Source: Gallionella sp. (GTDB lineage: Bacteria > Pseudomonadota > Gammaproteobacteria > Burkholderiales > Gallionellaceae). From it: a stretch of 64,000 nucleotides of DNA. The first letter of the stretch is position 1; each line of letters opens with the position of its first letter. The position numbers and the translations under genes are program-made. Below the pieces are notes generated by a model, which worked only from the letters and a program-made list of their open reading frames with translations, ran no database searches and was not told the origin of the DNA. Shown in pieces: positions 40,113 to 49,062 of this stretch. The stretch covers positions 248,001 to 312,000 of the forward strand of contig JAQVVH010000001.1 of assembly GCA_028699065.1 (NCBI GenBank), in the 5' to 3' direction.

Positions 40113-41036
40113 TTAACGATTGAATTCAAATTTTTCACTGCCGTATTTTGCCTCAAAATCCGCCGCAGTAATCTCCCGCCCGTCCAACTCGAAACGCACC
40201 ACCCGCAACACACCGCTACCGCAAATCGCGTAGGCCTTGCCGGACTTGACGTAAAAAGACGGCGGCAGGATTCCCTCCGCCGTGCAACACGTCCGCAGCG
40301 TCTGCAATATGCGCATCGGCTGGCCGAGCAGGCGAGTCGTCGCGCCCGGATAGGGCGGCGCCACGGCACGCACCAGATTATGGATTTGCGCGTCGCTCTG
40401 CGACCAGTCGATGACGCCATCCTCCGGCTTGCGGCCGCCGAAATAAGCGCCCCTGGACAAATCCTGCGGCACACGCGGCGCGTTACCCGCCAGCAGTGCC
40501 GGCAAAATCCCGTTCAGTGCCATTTCTGCCGCCACGGTCACTTTCTGAAACACCTCATGCGCGGTATCGTCGGGCAGAATCGGCACCGCCTGCTGCGCCA
40601 CAATATCGCCGTTATCCGGCTTCGCAGTCATGTAATGCAGCGTCGCACCGGTCTCGGTTTCACCACGGATGATGGCCCAGTTCACCGGCACGCGACCGCG
40701 ATATTTCGGCAGCAGTGAACCGTGCATATTCAGCGCGCCCTGAGCCGGAATTTCCAGCAACGCCGGCTTGAGCATCTCGCGGTAATAGAACGAGAAAAAG
40801 AAATCCGGCCGCAAGGCGCGAATCTGCGCCACCACTTCAGGCGCATTCGGATTGTCCGGCGTAATCACCGGAATGCCGTGCAACTCCGCCAGCGCCTGCA
40901 CGCTGTCAAACCAGATATTTTCGTTTGGATTATCGCGATGAGTCACCACCAGCGCGACGTCCACTCCGTGCGCCAACAACACTGACAAGCAACGGTAACC
41001 GACGTTGTGATAGGCAAAAACAATCGCGCGGCTCAT
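40113..41036 (-). CDS. UDP-Ara4N formyltransferase (ArnA N-terminal domain as a free protein)
   Basis: This 307-residue protein has FAYHNVGYRCLSVLLAHGVD, the catalytic Asn-x-His in ALNMHGSLLPKYRGRVPVNW, and the Asp in KPDNGDIVAQ. It corresponds to the N-terminal half of ArnA. It formylates UDP-Ara4N so that the sugar can be transferred to undecaprenyl phosphate. It sits nine bases before the dehydrogenase gene and overlaps arnC by four bases. Confidence 0.88.
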   Translation of the reverse strand: MSRAIVFAYHNVGYRCLSVLLAHGVDVALVVTHRDNPNENIWFDSVQALAELHGIPVITPDNPNAPEVVAQIRALRPDFFFSFYYREMLKPALLEIPAQGALNMHGSLLPKYRGRVPVNWAIIRGETETGATLHYMTAKPDNGDIVAQQAVPILPDDTAHEVFQKVTVAAEMALNGILPALLAGNAPRVPQDLSRGAYFGGRKPEDGVIDWSQSDAQIHNLVRAVAPPYPGATTRLLGQPMRILQTLRTCCTAEGILPPSFYVKSGKAYAICGSGVLRVVRFELDGREITAADFEAKYGSEKFEFNR

Positions 41037-42040
41037 TCGCCGTCATCCGCGAACAAGTCGGTTGCGGCAGCGTCCGGCTTGGGCTTGCGCGCGCGTCTGG
41101 GTTTGCTCTCCTGCTCCAGCACGGCTTCAACCAAATAGCGCGGACGATGCCGCACCTGCTGGTACACGCGTCCGATATATTCGCCCAACAGACCGATGCC
41201 GAACAATGCCATGCCGATCAGGAAGAACATCAACGCAAACAGGGTAAACAAGCCCTCCGCTTCGGGCCCGATAATCAAGCGGCGAATCGCGAGGAACACG
41301 AAGAAGAACGCCGACAATACCGAAATCAGCATACCGGTCATCGAAAACCACTGCAGCGGCACCAGCGAAAAACCGGTCATCAGATCGAAATTCAGGCGGA
41401 TCAGACTGTACAGCGAGTACTTGGATTCGCCGGCGGCGCGCTCCTCGTGCCCCACCACCACCTCGGTCGGATTGCGCGCGAAAGTGTAGGCCAGCGCCGG
41501 GATGAAGGTATTCACCTCCTTGCAGCTGTTGATCGCATCGATGATGTGGCGGTCATAGGCGCGGAACATACAACCCTGATCCGTCATCTTGATCCGGGTG
41601 ATGCGCTCGCGCAGACCGTTCATCGCACGCGAGGCCACATGCCGCCACCAGCTGTCGTTGCGCTGGCGCCGGATCGAACCGACATAATCGTGCCCCTCGT
41701 CCATTTTCGCGAGCAGCAGCCCGGTGTCTTCCGGCGGATTTTGCAAATCGGCATCCAGCGTTACCACGCGCTGTCCGCGGCTGTGTTCAAAGCCAGCCAT
41801 GATGGCCATGTGCTGACCGAAATTACCGCTGAACAGAATCACGCGCGTCACATCCGGACGCAGCTGAAACTGCTGGCGCAGCAGGGCCGCCGAACGATCG
41901 CGGCTGCCATCGTTGACGAACAGGATCTCGTAGCCGATCCCCAGGCCATCCAGCGCCGGATACAGGCGCTGAAACAGGGCCGCCAGACCCTGCTCCTCGT
42001 TGTAAACGGGAATGATGACGGAAAGTTGTGGCGCGCTCAT
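41033..42040 (-). CDS. arnC: Undecaprenyl-phosphate Ara4FN transferase
   Basis: This 335-residue family 2 glycosyltransferase has SVIIPVYNEEQGL, FVNDGSRDRSAAL and LDADLQNPPED, then two C-terminal membrane helices and a basic tail. The family matches ArnC/DPM1-type enzymes. It loads Ara4FN onto undecaprenyl phosphate. Gene context (arnB before, arnA halves after) supports the assignment. Confidence 0.92.
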   Translation of the reverse strand: MSAPQLSVIIPVYNEEQGLAALFQRLYPALDGLGIGYEILFVNDGSRDRSAALLRQQFQLRPDVTRVILFSGNFGQHMAIMAGFEHSRGQRVVTLDADLQNPPEDTGLLLAKMDEGHDYVGSIRRQRNDSWWRHVASRAMNGLRERITRIKMTDQGCMFRAYDRHIIDAINSCKEVNTFIPALAYTFARNPTEVVVGHEERAAGESKYSLYSLIRLNFDLMTGFSLVPLQWFSMTGMLISVLSAFFFVFLAIRRLIIGPEAEGLFTLFALMFFLIGMALFGIGLLGEYIGRVYQQVRHRPRYLVEAVLEQESKPRRARKPKPDAAATDLFADDGE

Positions 42041-42062
42041 AGGGTCGGCATTCTATCGCAGA

Positions 42063-43178
42063 TCAGCCCAGCAACTCACGCACGGCGCGCACCACGCGCT
42101 CGACATCCGCCTCATTCATGGCATAGAACATCGGCAGCGACACAATCTGCCTGCCCACCCGCTCCGCAATCGGGAACATGCCTTCGTGGAAACCGCGCTC
42201 ACGGTAAAGCTTGAACAGATGAATGGGCGCGTAGTGATAACCAATGCCGATGTCGCGTTCCTTCATCTGCGCCATGAAATTGGCGCGCGACATCCGCGCC
42301 GGCAATTCCAATTGGAACAGATGCCAATTGGTGTTGGTGAAATCCTGCGGTGGCAGTTTTGCACCGCTTTGCGCTTCGAAATCCGTACCGAAACATTCGA
42401 AATAGTGTTGCGCAAGCTGCCGCCGCCGCGCGGTGATTGCATCCAGCTGGGCAAACTGTCCGAGGCCGATGGCCGCCGCAATATCCGTCATATTGAACTT
42501 GCCACCGAGCACATCCACTTCGATACCATCCCAGCCGCTGCGGGTCACACCCTGCAAGCGATATTTTTCGGCCAGCCGGACCTCATCCTCATCGTTGAGC
42601 ACCAGGCAGCCGCCCTCCGATGTAGTGATATTTTTGTTAGCCTGAAAGCTGAACGAAACGAAGTCGCCGAACGAACCAATCGGCTTGCCCTGCCAGCTGG
42701 CACCGATGGCCTGCGCGGCGTCTTCGATCACCCGCAACCGGTATTTGGCGGCAATGGCATAGAGCCGGTCCATATCCACCGGTTTGCCCGCGAGATACAC
42801 GGGAATGATGGCCCTGGTGCGCGAATTGATCGCGGCTTCCAGCTTGTCGAGATCGATATTTCGGGTCACCGGGTCGATGTCCGCAAATACCGGCGTCGCG
42901 CCGACTTCGAGAATCACATTCGCCGTCGCCACCCAGGAAATCGGCGTAGTAATCACTTCATCGCCCGGGCCAATACCGGCGATGCGCAGCGCGATCTCCA
43001 TCGTGCAAGTGCCGGAATTGAAAGTGCGCACCGGACGACCACCAAAATAATCCGACAGCTGCTGCTCGAACTCGGCCACCTTCGGGCCGCTGGTAATCCA
43101 GCCGGAACGCAACACATTGCCGACTTCGGCAATGGTCGCCTCGTCTATGGTGGGTTTGGAAAATGGCAAAAAACTCAT
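42063..43178 (-). CDS. arnB: UDP-Ara4O aminotransferase
   Basis: This 371-residue DegT/ArnB-family PLP enzyme has LPFSKPTIDEATIAEVGNVL, VIEDAAQAIGASW and the PLP lysine in FSFQANKNITTSEGG. It aminates UDP-Ara4O with glutamate. The start MSFLPFSKP at 43178 fits; the frame is open to 43271 inside the neighbouring gene. Confidence 0.93.
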   Translation of the reverse strand: MSFLPFSKPTIDEATIAEVGNVLRSGWITSGPKVAEFEQQLSDYFGGRPVRTFNSGTCTMEIALRIAGIGPGDEVITTPISWVATANVILEVGATPVFADIDPVTRNIDLDKLEAAINSRTRAIIPVYLAGKPVDMDRLYAIAAKYRLRVIEDAAQAIGASWQGKPIGSFGDFVSFSFQANKNITTSEGGCLVLNDEDEVRLAEKYRLQGVTRSGWDGIEVDVLGGKFNMTDIAAAIGLGQFAQLDAITARRRQLAQHYFECFGTDFEAQSGAKLPPQDFTNTNWHLFQLELPARMSRANFMAQMKERDIGIGYHYAPIHLFKLYRERGFHEGMFPIAERVGRQIVSLPMFYAMNEADVERVVRAVRELLG

Positions 43179-43183
43179 CGCAA

Positions 43184-43555
43184 TCACGCTCTCGAAATAA
43201 TGATGACACCGACAATGATCACACCCATGCCGACCACTTTGGCGGGATTGAAGGCTTCGTTGAACAACCACCAGGCCGCCACAGCATTGACAACGTAACC
43301 CAGCGACAGCAGCGGATAGGCGATACTGACCTGCACCCGCGACAGCGCCAGAATCCAGATCACCACGCCAAACACATAGCAGCCCATCGCCCCCAGAATA
43401 TGCGGCTCGGTGGCCAGCTTCCAGCCGATCGGCAAAATGTTCTCGCGGCTGAATTCAAAATACCCAACCGCATTGGTGCCGGCCTTGATCAGAATTTGCG
43501 CGGCGACATTAAACAGCACACCGACCACAATCAAACTGAAGCTCACCAGACTCAC
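43184..43555 (-). CDS. SMR-type membrane protein, ArnE/ArnF-like flippase subunit
   Basis: This 123-residue protein has four hydrophobic helices with NVAAQILIKAGTNAVG and SIAYPLLSLGYVVNAVAAWW, as in EmrE-like small transporters. In the L-Ara4N pathway ArnE and ArnF together flip the lipid-linked sugar. Only one such gene is present here, so it may work as a homodimer. It overlaps arnT by four bases. Confidence 0.82.
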   Translation of the reverse strand: MSLVSFSLIVVGVLFNVAAQILIKAGTNAVGYFEFSRENILPIGWKLATEPHILGAMGCYVFGVVIWILALSRVQVSIAYPLLSLGYVVNAVAAWWLFNEAFNPAKVVGMGVIIVGVIIISRA

Positions 43556-45186
43556 GGTTTTTTCACCACAATGTGTTGTGTGTCTTGAAAGATGATCTGC
43601 ATGGAAATTCCCAGTTGTTGGATCTGCGGATAAGCATAGCTGGGCATGATAGCCAGCGCACGCGGCTGCGCATTCCAGGCGGAGGCAAACGCCGCCAGCG
43701 TGGGAATGTAGCGTTGCGGCTCCTGCTGAATGCCGTAAGCCATTTCATCCTGATATTGCACCAGCGTAAACGTATGTTTCAGGTAGAACGCCAGCGTCTG
43801 CTCGTAGGTCAGCACCGAATAAAACGGAATCTCGGGGCTCACCTCGCTGTGAATGACCTCGGCGATGTGCCTGGCCGAGCGTTCACGCGCAATGCTTTCG
43901 TAACCCGACAACCCGATCTGCGCCGTCAGCAGCGCGGCAACCGCAACCGCGAGCACGCCGGAAAATTTCTCGCCGCGCCACAGCGCGCGCAATCCCAGCC
44001 CCAGACCTGCCAGTCCGACCACTGCGGCGACAAACAACCAGGGGGCGTAATGCGGGTACAACGCTGCCTGATTGGGTGTATCCGCCAATCTGCCCATGAT
44101 CGACGCAAGCACGATCAGCAACAGTGGCATCAACAGTGCCGGCGCCAGCTGCCAGAAAAGCGTACGGGAGCGCATGGCGACGATATGCCTGCCCATCAGC
44201 AGCGCCAGTGCCGGAAACATCGGCAACAGGTATGAGGGCAACTTGGAGCCGGAAATGGAGAAGAACAGGTAAATAAAAATCGCCCAGATCAGCAGGAAGC
44301 GCGACGCATTGAATTGTCCGGCGGCAACACTGTCCAGACCGCGCCTCATACTGTCTAACAGCGTCACCGTCCAGGGCAACGCACCCGCCAGCAGAATGGG
44401 AATGAAATAATGCCAGGGCTGGTAGCGTCCCAGATCTTTGGTGGTAAAGCGGGTGTAATGCTCGTAGATGAAAAAGCGCTCAAAAAATTCCGGATTGGCT
44501 TTCATCACCAGATAGAACCACGGCGAGACAATGGCAAAAAACAGCGCCAGCCCCGGCAACCAGTGCATGCGTTTCAATACACTGAAATCGCGTTGCACCA
44601 GACAATAGATAAACAACGCCGCACCGGGTAACACGATCCCCATCAGACCTTTGCTCAATACGGCCAGCGCGAGACCCGCCCAGGCCACCAGCATCCAGCG
44701 CCGGCGCGATCGCACCTCCGCTTCATTTTGCGCGATCAGCAAACCGGCGATGCCCAGCGTGATAAAGAACGTCACCCCCATATCCAGCGTATTGATATGC
44801 GCCATCAGCACATAAAGCAGGCTGCTGGAAAGAATGAGCGCGGCATATCCGGCAGCCTCGCGTCCGAACAATTTCACCCCGGTCAGCCAGACCAGCAGAA
44901 TACCGGCGAATCCAGTCAGTGCCGCCCACAGGCGCGACGTCCACTGTTCATCGCCAAAGAGCGTGTAAGCCGTGGCGGTCGCCCAATATTGCAACGGCGG
45001 CTTCTCGAAATACTTGAGTTCGTTCAGGCGCGGAGTCACCCAGTCTCCGCTCACCACCATCTCGCGCGGAATCTCGGCGTAGCGCCCCTCATCCGGCTTG
45101 ATCAGCGTGCGGTATTCCAGATTGGCAAACCACACCAGCGCCAGTGCAAAAAGTAAAAACAACCCGGCTGCGCGCGTCGATCTCAT
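43552..45186 (-). CDS. arnT: Lipid A L-Ara4N transferase (ArnT-like)
   Basis: This 544-residue integral membrane glycosyltransferase (GT83/PMT-like) has FANLEYRTLIKPDEGRYAEI with the conserved periplasmic Asp/Glu, DWVTPRLNELKYFEKPPLQYW, and about 12 helices. It transfers L-Ara4N to lipid A on the periplasmic face, reducing the negative charge and polymyxin binding. It is the first arn gene in the run. The C-terminal domain is periplasmic. Confidence 0.88.
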   Translation of the reverse strand: MRSTRAAGLFLLFALALVWFANLEYRTLIKPDEGRYAEIPREMVVSGDWVTPRLNELKYFEKPPLQYWATATAYTLFGDEQWTSRLWAALTGFAGILLVWLTGVKLFGREAAGYAALILSSSLLYVLMAHINTLDMGVTFFITLGIAGLLIAQNEAEVRSRRRWMLVAWAGLALAVLSKGLMGIVLPGAALFIYCLVQRDFSVLKRMHWLPGLALFFAIVSPWFYLVMKANPEFFERFFIYEHYTRFTTKDLGRYQPWHYFIPILLAGALPWTVTLLDSMRRGLDSVAAGQFNASRFLLIWAIFIYLFFSISGSKLPSYLLPMFPALALLMGRHIVAMRSRTLFWQLAPALLMPLLLIVLASIMGRLADTPNQAALYPHYAPWLFVAAVVGLAGLGLGLRALWRGEKFSGVLAVAVAALLTAQIGLSGYESIARERSARHIAEVIHSEVSPEIPFYSVLTYEQTLAFYLKHTFTLVQYQDEMAYGIQQEPQRYIPTLAAFASAWNAQPRALAIMPSYAYPQIQQLGISMQIIFQDTQHIVVKKP

Positions 45187-46052
45187 TTTTCAGCCACCAC
45201 CAGCAATGAACCTCCTGCGGAAAAAGTCACGCCCAGCGCCAGCAGCCCGCGCTCCAGCGCCATCACGGCGCCGAAAAGAGCATTCACCAGCGGGTGAATC
45301 TTCAGGCCGGGATCCATGCCATCCGCCACGGGCGGCGCATTGCGCTGCAACACGCGCGACAGCCACATCGCCGGCAACAACAGGGACACGAACGACGTCA
45401 CATAGCGCACGCGGAAACCCGCCCGGCGCATTTTTTCCAGCAATTCGGCGCGGGTGTAGCGCCGCTTGTGATGTGCGTACTCGTCCATCCGGCTCCACAG
45501 CGACGGATGTTGCGGGACCGTAAAAATCACGCCGCCCCCGGCTTTGCAGGCGGCATGAATTTGCGCCAGTGCGGCGGCATCGTCCTCAATGTGTTCCAGC
45601 ACGTCGAACGCGCCGATCAGATCGAACGTTTCGCGGAACGGGATCGCCGTCGCGTCCATCTGGAACAGCGTCGCGCTCGGCACCCGTTGCTGGGCAAACC
45701 CCAGCCCTTCGGTAAAGATATCGCTGCCGCAGAGTTCTGCTTGCGGGTAACTCGTCCGCAGATTGGCCAGCACGAAGCCCGTGCCGCAACCGATTTCGAG
45801 CATCCGTCCGGCGCGCGGAAAATGCTGCAGCAACAACTTCTTCAGCAGCACGTTCCGCGCCACAAACCAGAAATTGCCGGCTTCCACCTGCGCATAGCGA
45901 CTGAATAACTCCGGATCGAAACCGTTGTTCTGTGCCGCCAACTCAGGCGCGAAGGAAACGAAACCGCCCCGTTCTTCCGGCGTAAATCCGCAGGCCGGAC
46001 AAGTCCAGTCCACCGCTTCAAATTCATACCCGCATTTCAGACAACGCTTCAT
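45183..46052 (-). CDS. Class I methyltransferase with N-terminal zinc ribbon
   Basis: This 289-residue protein has a zinc-ribbon-like pair of motifs, CLKCG and CPACG, in its first 25 residues. A SAM domain follows, with MLEIGCGTGFVLANLR, FDLIGAFDVLEHIEDD and GGGVIFTVPQHPSLWSRMDE. A hydrophobic segment lies near residues 220-240 (FVSLLLPAMWLS). The family is common next to lipid-carrier glycosyltransferase genes, but the substrate is unknown. It overlaps tyrA and arnT by four bases each, so it bridges the amino acid and arn parts of the operon. Confidence 0.75.
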   Translation of the reverse strand: MKRCLKCGYEFEAVDWTCPACGFTPEERGGFVSFAPELAAQNNGFDPELFSRYAQVEAGNFWFVARNVLLKKLLLQHFPRAGRMLEIGCGTGFVLANLRTSYPQAELCGSDIFTEGLGFAQQRVPSATLFQMDATAIPFRETFDLIGAFDVLEHIEDDAAALAQIHAACKAGGGVIFTVPQHPSLWSRMDEYAHHKRRYTRAELLEKMRRAGFRVRYVTSFVSLLLPAMWLSRVLQRNAPPVADGMDPGLKIHPLVNALFGAVMALERGLLALGVTFSAGGSLLVVAEK

Positions 46053-46936
46053 TTTTCCTTTCCGGACTCATCCGCCTGCCAGCGACAGCGAACCTCGCGC
46101 GCGACAGCAAAGATAGTTTCCAGTTTTTCCGCGTCGGCAGACGCCAAGGCAACGCGCAATCTATCCAGCTCGGCGCGATAACTATCGAGTTCCTGCAGCA
46201 ATGCCTCGCGATTGGCCAAACAAATATCGCGCCACATTTCCGGCGAACTGGCAGCGATGCGCGTGAAATCGCGGAAGCCGCCGGCCGCAAATGACAACAA
46301 CAAATCGCGCTCGGACTTTTGCGCGATGTCATGTACCAGCGCAAATGACAAGAGATGGGGTAAATGACTGACGGCGGCAAACACACGGTCATGCTGCCCC
46401 GCAGACAATTCGCTCACCGTCGCACCGCACTGCTCCCAGGCGAATCGCACCCGCGCAAGCGCTGCCGGGGTATTTTCCGGCAACGGCGTCAGGACGACCT
46501 TCCGGCCCTGATACAAATCGGCCAGCGCTGCCGCCGCACCGCTTTTTTCGGCACCCGCAATCGGGTGTGCCGGCACAAAACGGGACAGCGCCACACCCAG
46601 ATTTTCACGGGCTGCCGCAACCACATCGGATTTGGTGCTACCCGCATCGGTCAGCAACGTGGACTCGCCCAGATGCGGGGCAATGCGCCGCATGATCTCA
46701 GCCATCTGCCCGACCGGCGTGGCCAGCAAAACAAGATCGGCATCGCGAACCTCCTCGGCTTCGGATTGACCGATGCGATCGATCACACCAAGCTGCAGCG
46801 CCTCCCGCAGTGCGCTCTCACGCCGCCCGAAGCCGACCACCTCTCCGACCGCATTCGCCTTGCGCAACGCCAGAGCGAACGAACCGCCAATCAGCCCGAC
46901 GCCAAAGATGACAATTTTGCGGAAGGGCGTTTGCAT
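46049..46936 (-). CDS. tyrA: Prephenate dehydrogenase
   Basis: This 295-residue enzyme converts prephenate (or arogenate) to a tyrosine precursor. It has the NAD-binding motif IFGVGLIGGSFALAL, GSTKSDVV, PAHPIAGAEKSG and AGGFRDFTRIAASSPEMW. No chorismate mutase or ACT domain is attached. It lies three bases after the DAHP synthase gene. Confidence 0.93.
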   Translation of the reverse strand: MQTPFRKIVIFGVGLIGGSFALALRKANAVGEVVGFGRRESALREALQLGVIDRIGQSEAEEVRDADLVLLATPVGQMAEIMRRIAPHLGESTLLTDAGSTKSDVVAAARENLGVALSRFVPAHPIAGAEKSGAAAALADLYQGRKVVLTPLPENTPAALARVRFAWEQCGATVSELSAGQHDRVFAAVSHLPHLLSFALVHDIAQKSERDLLLSFAAGGFRDFTRIAASSPEMWRDICLANREALLQELDSYRAELDRLRVALASADAEKLETIFAVAREVRCRWQADESGKEK

Positions 46937-46939
46937 AAG

Positions 46940-47956
46940 TTAGAGAGAGCGGCCAATAGCGTTGGCAATTCCGCCCAGCGTCCCCATCAGCGCTTTCAGC
47001 TCGTCCGGCGTCAGCGCCTGATCCGCATCGCACCAGGCCTCGCACGGTGTCGGATGCATCTCGACCAGCAGGCCATCCGCGCCTGCAGCGATCGCCGCTT
47101 GCGACAGCGCCGGGACCATCCAGGCTTTGCCCCCCGCATGCGAGGGATCGACGATCACCGGCAAATGGGTTTCCTTTTTCAACACCGGAATCGCGGTCAC
47201 ATCGAGCACGTTGCGGTAGTAGGTCTCAAACGTGCGAATGCCGCGCTCGCAGAAAATAATGTTGTGGTTGCCGCCCGCGGCAATGTATTCGGCCGCCATC
47301 AGCCACTCGCTGATGGTCGCCGACATGCCGCGCTTGAGAATGACCGGCTTGTTGATCTTGCCGACTTCCTTCAGCAGATCGAAATTCTGCATGTTGCGCG
47401 TACCGATCTGGATGACATCCACGTCATATTCCAGGAAGGTGTCGAGTTGTCGCGCATCCATCAGCTCGGTCACGATAGGCAGCTTGTACTTCGCCGCCGC
47501 GTTGCGGAAGATATCCAAACCCTCTTTGCCCTTGCCCTGAAACGTGTACGGGCTCGTGCGCGGTTTGAATGCCCCGCCGCGCATCAGACGACAACCGGCC
47601 TCGTGCACAAACTTTGCCGACAGATCCATCTGCTCCTGGGTTTCCACCGAACAGGGGCCGGCGATAATCTGAATCTGTTTGCCCCCAACGGGAATGCCGC
47701 CAATGTCAACGATCGTGTTTTCGCGATGCGATTCGCGCGACACGATCTTGTATTGTTTGGCGATGTGCATCGCCGATTCCACGCCCGGCAGCGGCGTGAA
47801 CATCTCCGGCGTCAGCTTGCGCTCGTCGCCGATGGCGCCGATCACAGTGCGTTCGATACCGCGCGAAATATTGGCTGTCAGCCCCGCGGCTTCCAGTTTG
47901 TTAACCACCGTGCCGAGTTGTTCATCGGTCACTTCCCTGCCCATTACGATAATCAT
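46940..47956 (-). CDS. aroF: 3-deoxy-7-phosphoheptulonate (DAHP) synthase, type I-beta with N-terminal FL domain
   Basis: This 338-residue enzyme has an N-terminal ferredoxin-like regulatory domain (MIIVMGREVTDEQLGTVVNK), then the TIM barrel with IAGPCSVETQEQM, RGGAFKPRTSPYTFQG, LKRGMSATISEWLMAAEYI and VDPSHAGGK. The architecture resembles the Thermotoga type, which is feedback-inhibited by Tyr or Phe through the extra domain. It commits carbon to aromatic synthesis and overlaps hisC by four bases. Confidence 0.92.
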   Translation of the reverse strand: MIIVMGREVTDEQLGTVVNKLEAAGLTANISRGIERTVIGAIGDERKLTPEMFTPLPGVESAMHIAKQYKIVSRESHRENTIVDIGGIPVGGKQIQIIAGPCSVETQEQMDLSAKFVHEAGCRLMRGGAFKPRTSPYTFQGKGKEGLDIFRNAAAKYKLPIVTELMDARQLDTFLEYDVDVIQIGTRNMQNFDLLKEVGKINKPVILKRGMSATISEWLMAAEYIAAGGNHNIIFCERGIRTFETYYRNVLDVTAIPVLKKETHLPVIVDPSHAGGKAWMVPALSQAAIAAGADGLLVEMHPTPCEAWCDADQALTPDELKALMGTLGGIANAIGRSL

Positions 47957-49062
47957 GCTTGCTCTCCTTGCGCCTGCTTCAGCGCAGACAAAAATTTCCC
48001 GTTTTCCGTTTCCAGACCAATGCTGACACGCAACCAGTCCGGCATCTCATAGTTCGCAATCGGACGCACAATGACGCCCAGCTCCAACAACCGCTGATAA
48101 ATTCGCAGCGCGTTGGGGATGCGGAAGCTGATGAAATTGCCATAGGACGGAATGTATTCCAGCCCCAGCGCACTCAAACCCGCTTCGATTTGTTGCATCC
48201 CGCGCCGGTTCAACTCGAACGTCTGCCCCACAAAATCCGCATCCTGCAACGCTGCGACGGCGGCGGCCTGCGCCGGGCTGTTGACGTTAAACGGCTGGCG
48301 CACGCGATTCAGCATATCCGCCACCTGCGGATGCATGAGCGCATAGCCCACGCGCAAACTCGCCAGCCCGTAAGCTTTGGAAAAGGTCCGCGACACGATC
48401 AGATTGGGGAAATCTGCCAGCCAACTGACGCTGTCGTAGCGGCAACTCTCCGGCAGATATTCGTTGTATGCCTCATCCAGCACGACGAGGATGTTGCCCG
48501 GCAGCGTCTCCAAAAAACCGCGCAGAGACTCACCGCTCAAAAAAGTGCCGGTCGGATTATTGGGGTTCGCCACGAACACCATCCTGGCCTGCTGTTCCAC
48601 GGCGGCGGCTTGCATCGCCTCAAGGTCATGGCCGAATTGCCGAGCCGGCACGGCAATCCCCTCGGCACCCGCAGCCTGAGTCGCCAGCGCATACACGGCA
48701 AACGCATGGGCGGAATACACAGCCTTTTCGCCCGCAGTCAGAAACGCGCGGGCGGAAAGTTCGAGCAAATCATTGGAACCGTTACCCAGCACAATCTGCG
48801 GATGCGACACCGCATAGCGCTGCGCAATCGCATCTTTCAGCGCAAAACCGTTGCCGTCCGGATACAAACCAATCTCCAGCAGCGCGGTGCGCGCGGCCTC
48901 GAGCGCCTTCGGACTCGCGCCCAGCGGGTTCTCATTGGAGGCGAGCTTGACAATGCCACTGATACCAAGCTCGCGTTCGAGTTCGGAAATCGGCTTACCC
49001 GGCTGATACGGCGCAATGGCGCGGACGTGCTCCGGCGCCAGGCGGGAATAATCGAAACTCAT
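47953..49062 (-). CDS. hisC: Histidinol-phosphate / aromatic aminotransferase
   Basis: This 369-residue class I/II PLP aminotransferase has LASNENPLGASPKALEA, NPNNPTGTF and the PLP lysine in SRTFSKAYGLASLRVGY. The position between pheA and tyrA suggests that it serves phenylalanine and tyrosine formation, as the supraoperon HisC2 proteins do, although histidinol phosphate may also be used. Confidence 0.9.
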   Translation of the reverse strand: MSFDYSRLAPEHVRAIAPYQPGKPISELERELGISGIVKLASNENPLGASPKALEAARTALLEIGLYPDGNGFALKDAIAQRYAVSHPQIVLGNGSNDLLELSARAFLTAGEKAVYSAHAFAVYALATQAAGAEGIAVPARQFGHDLEAMQAAAVEQQARMVFVANPNNPTGTFLSGESLRGFLETLPGNILVVLDEAYNEYLPESCRYDSVSWLADFPNLIVSRTFSKAYGLASLRVGYALMHPQVADMLNRVRQPFNVNSPAQAAAVAALQDADFVGQTFELNRRGMQQIEAGLSALGLEYIPSYGNFISFRIPNALRIYQRLLELGVIVRPIANYEMPDWLRVSIGLETENGKFLSALKQAQGEQA

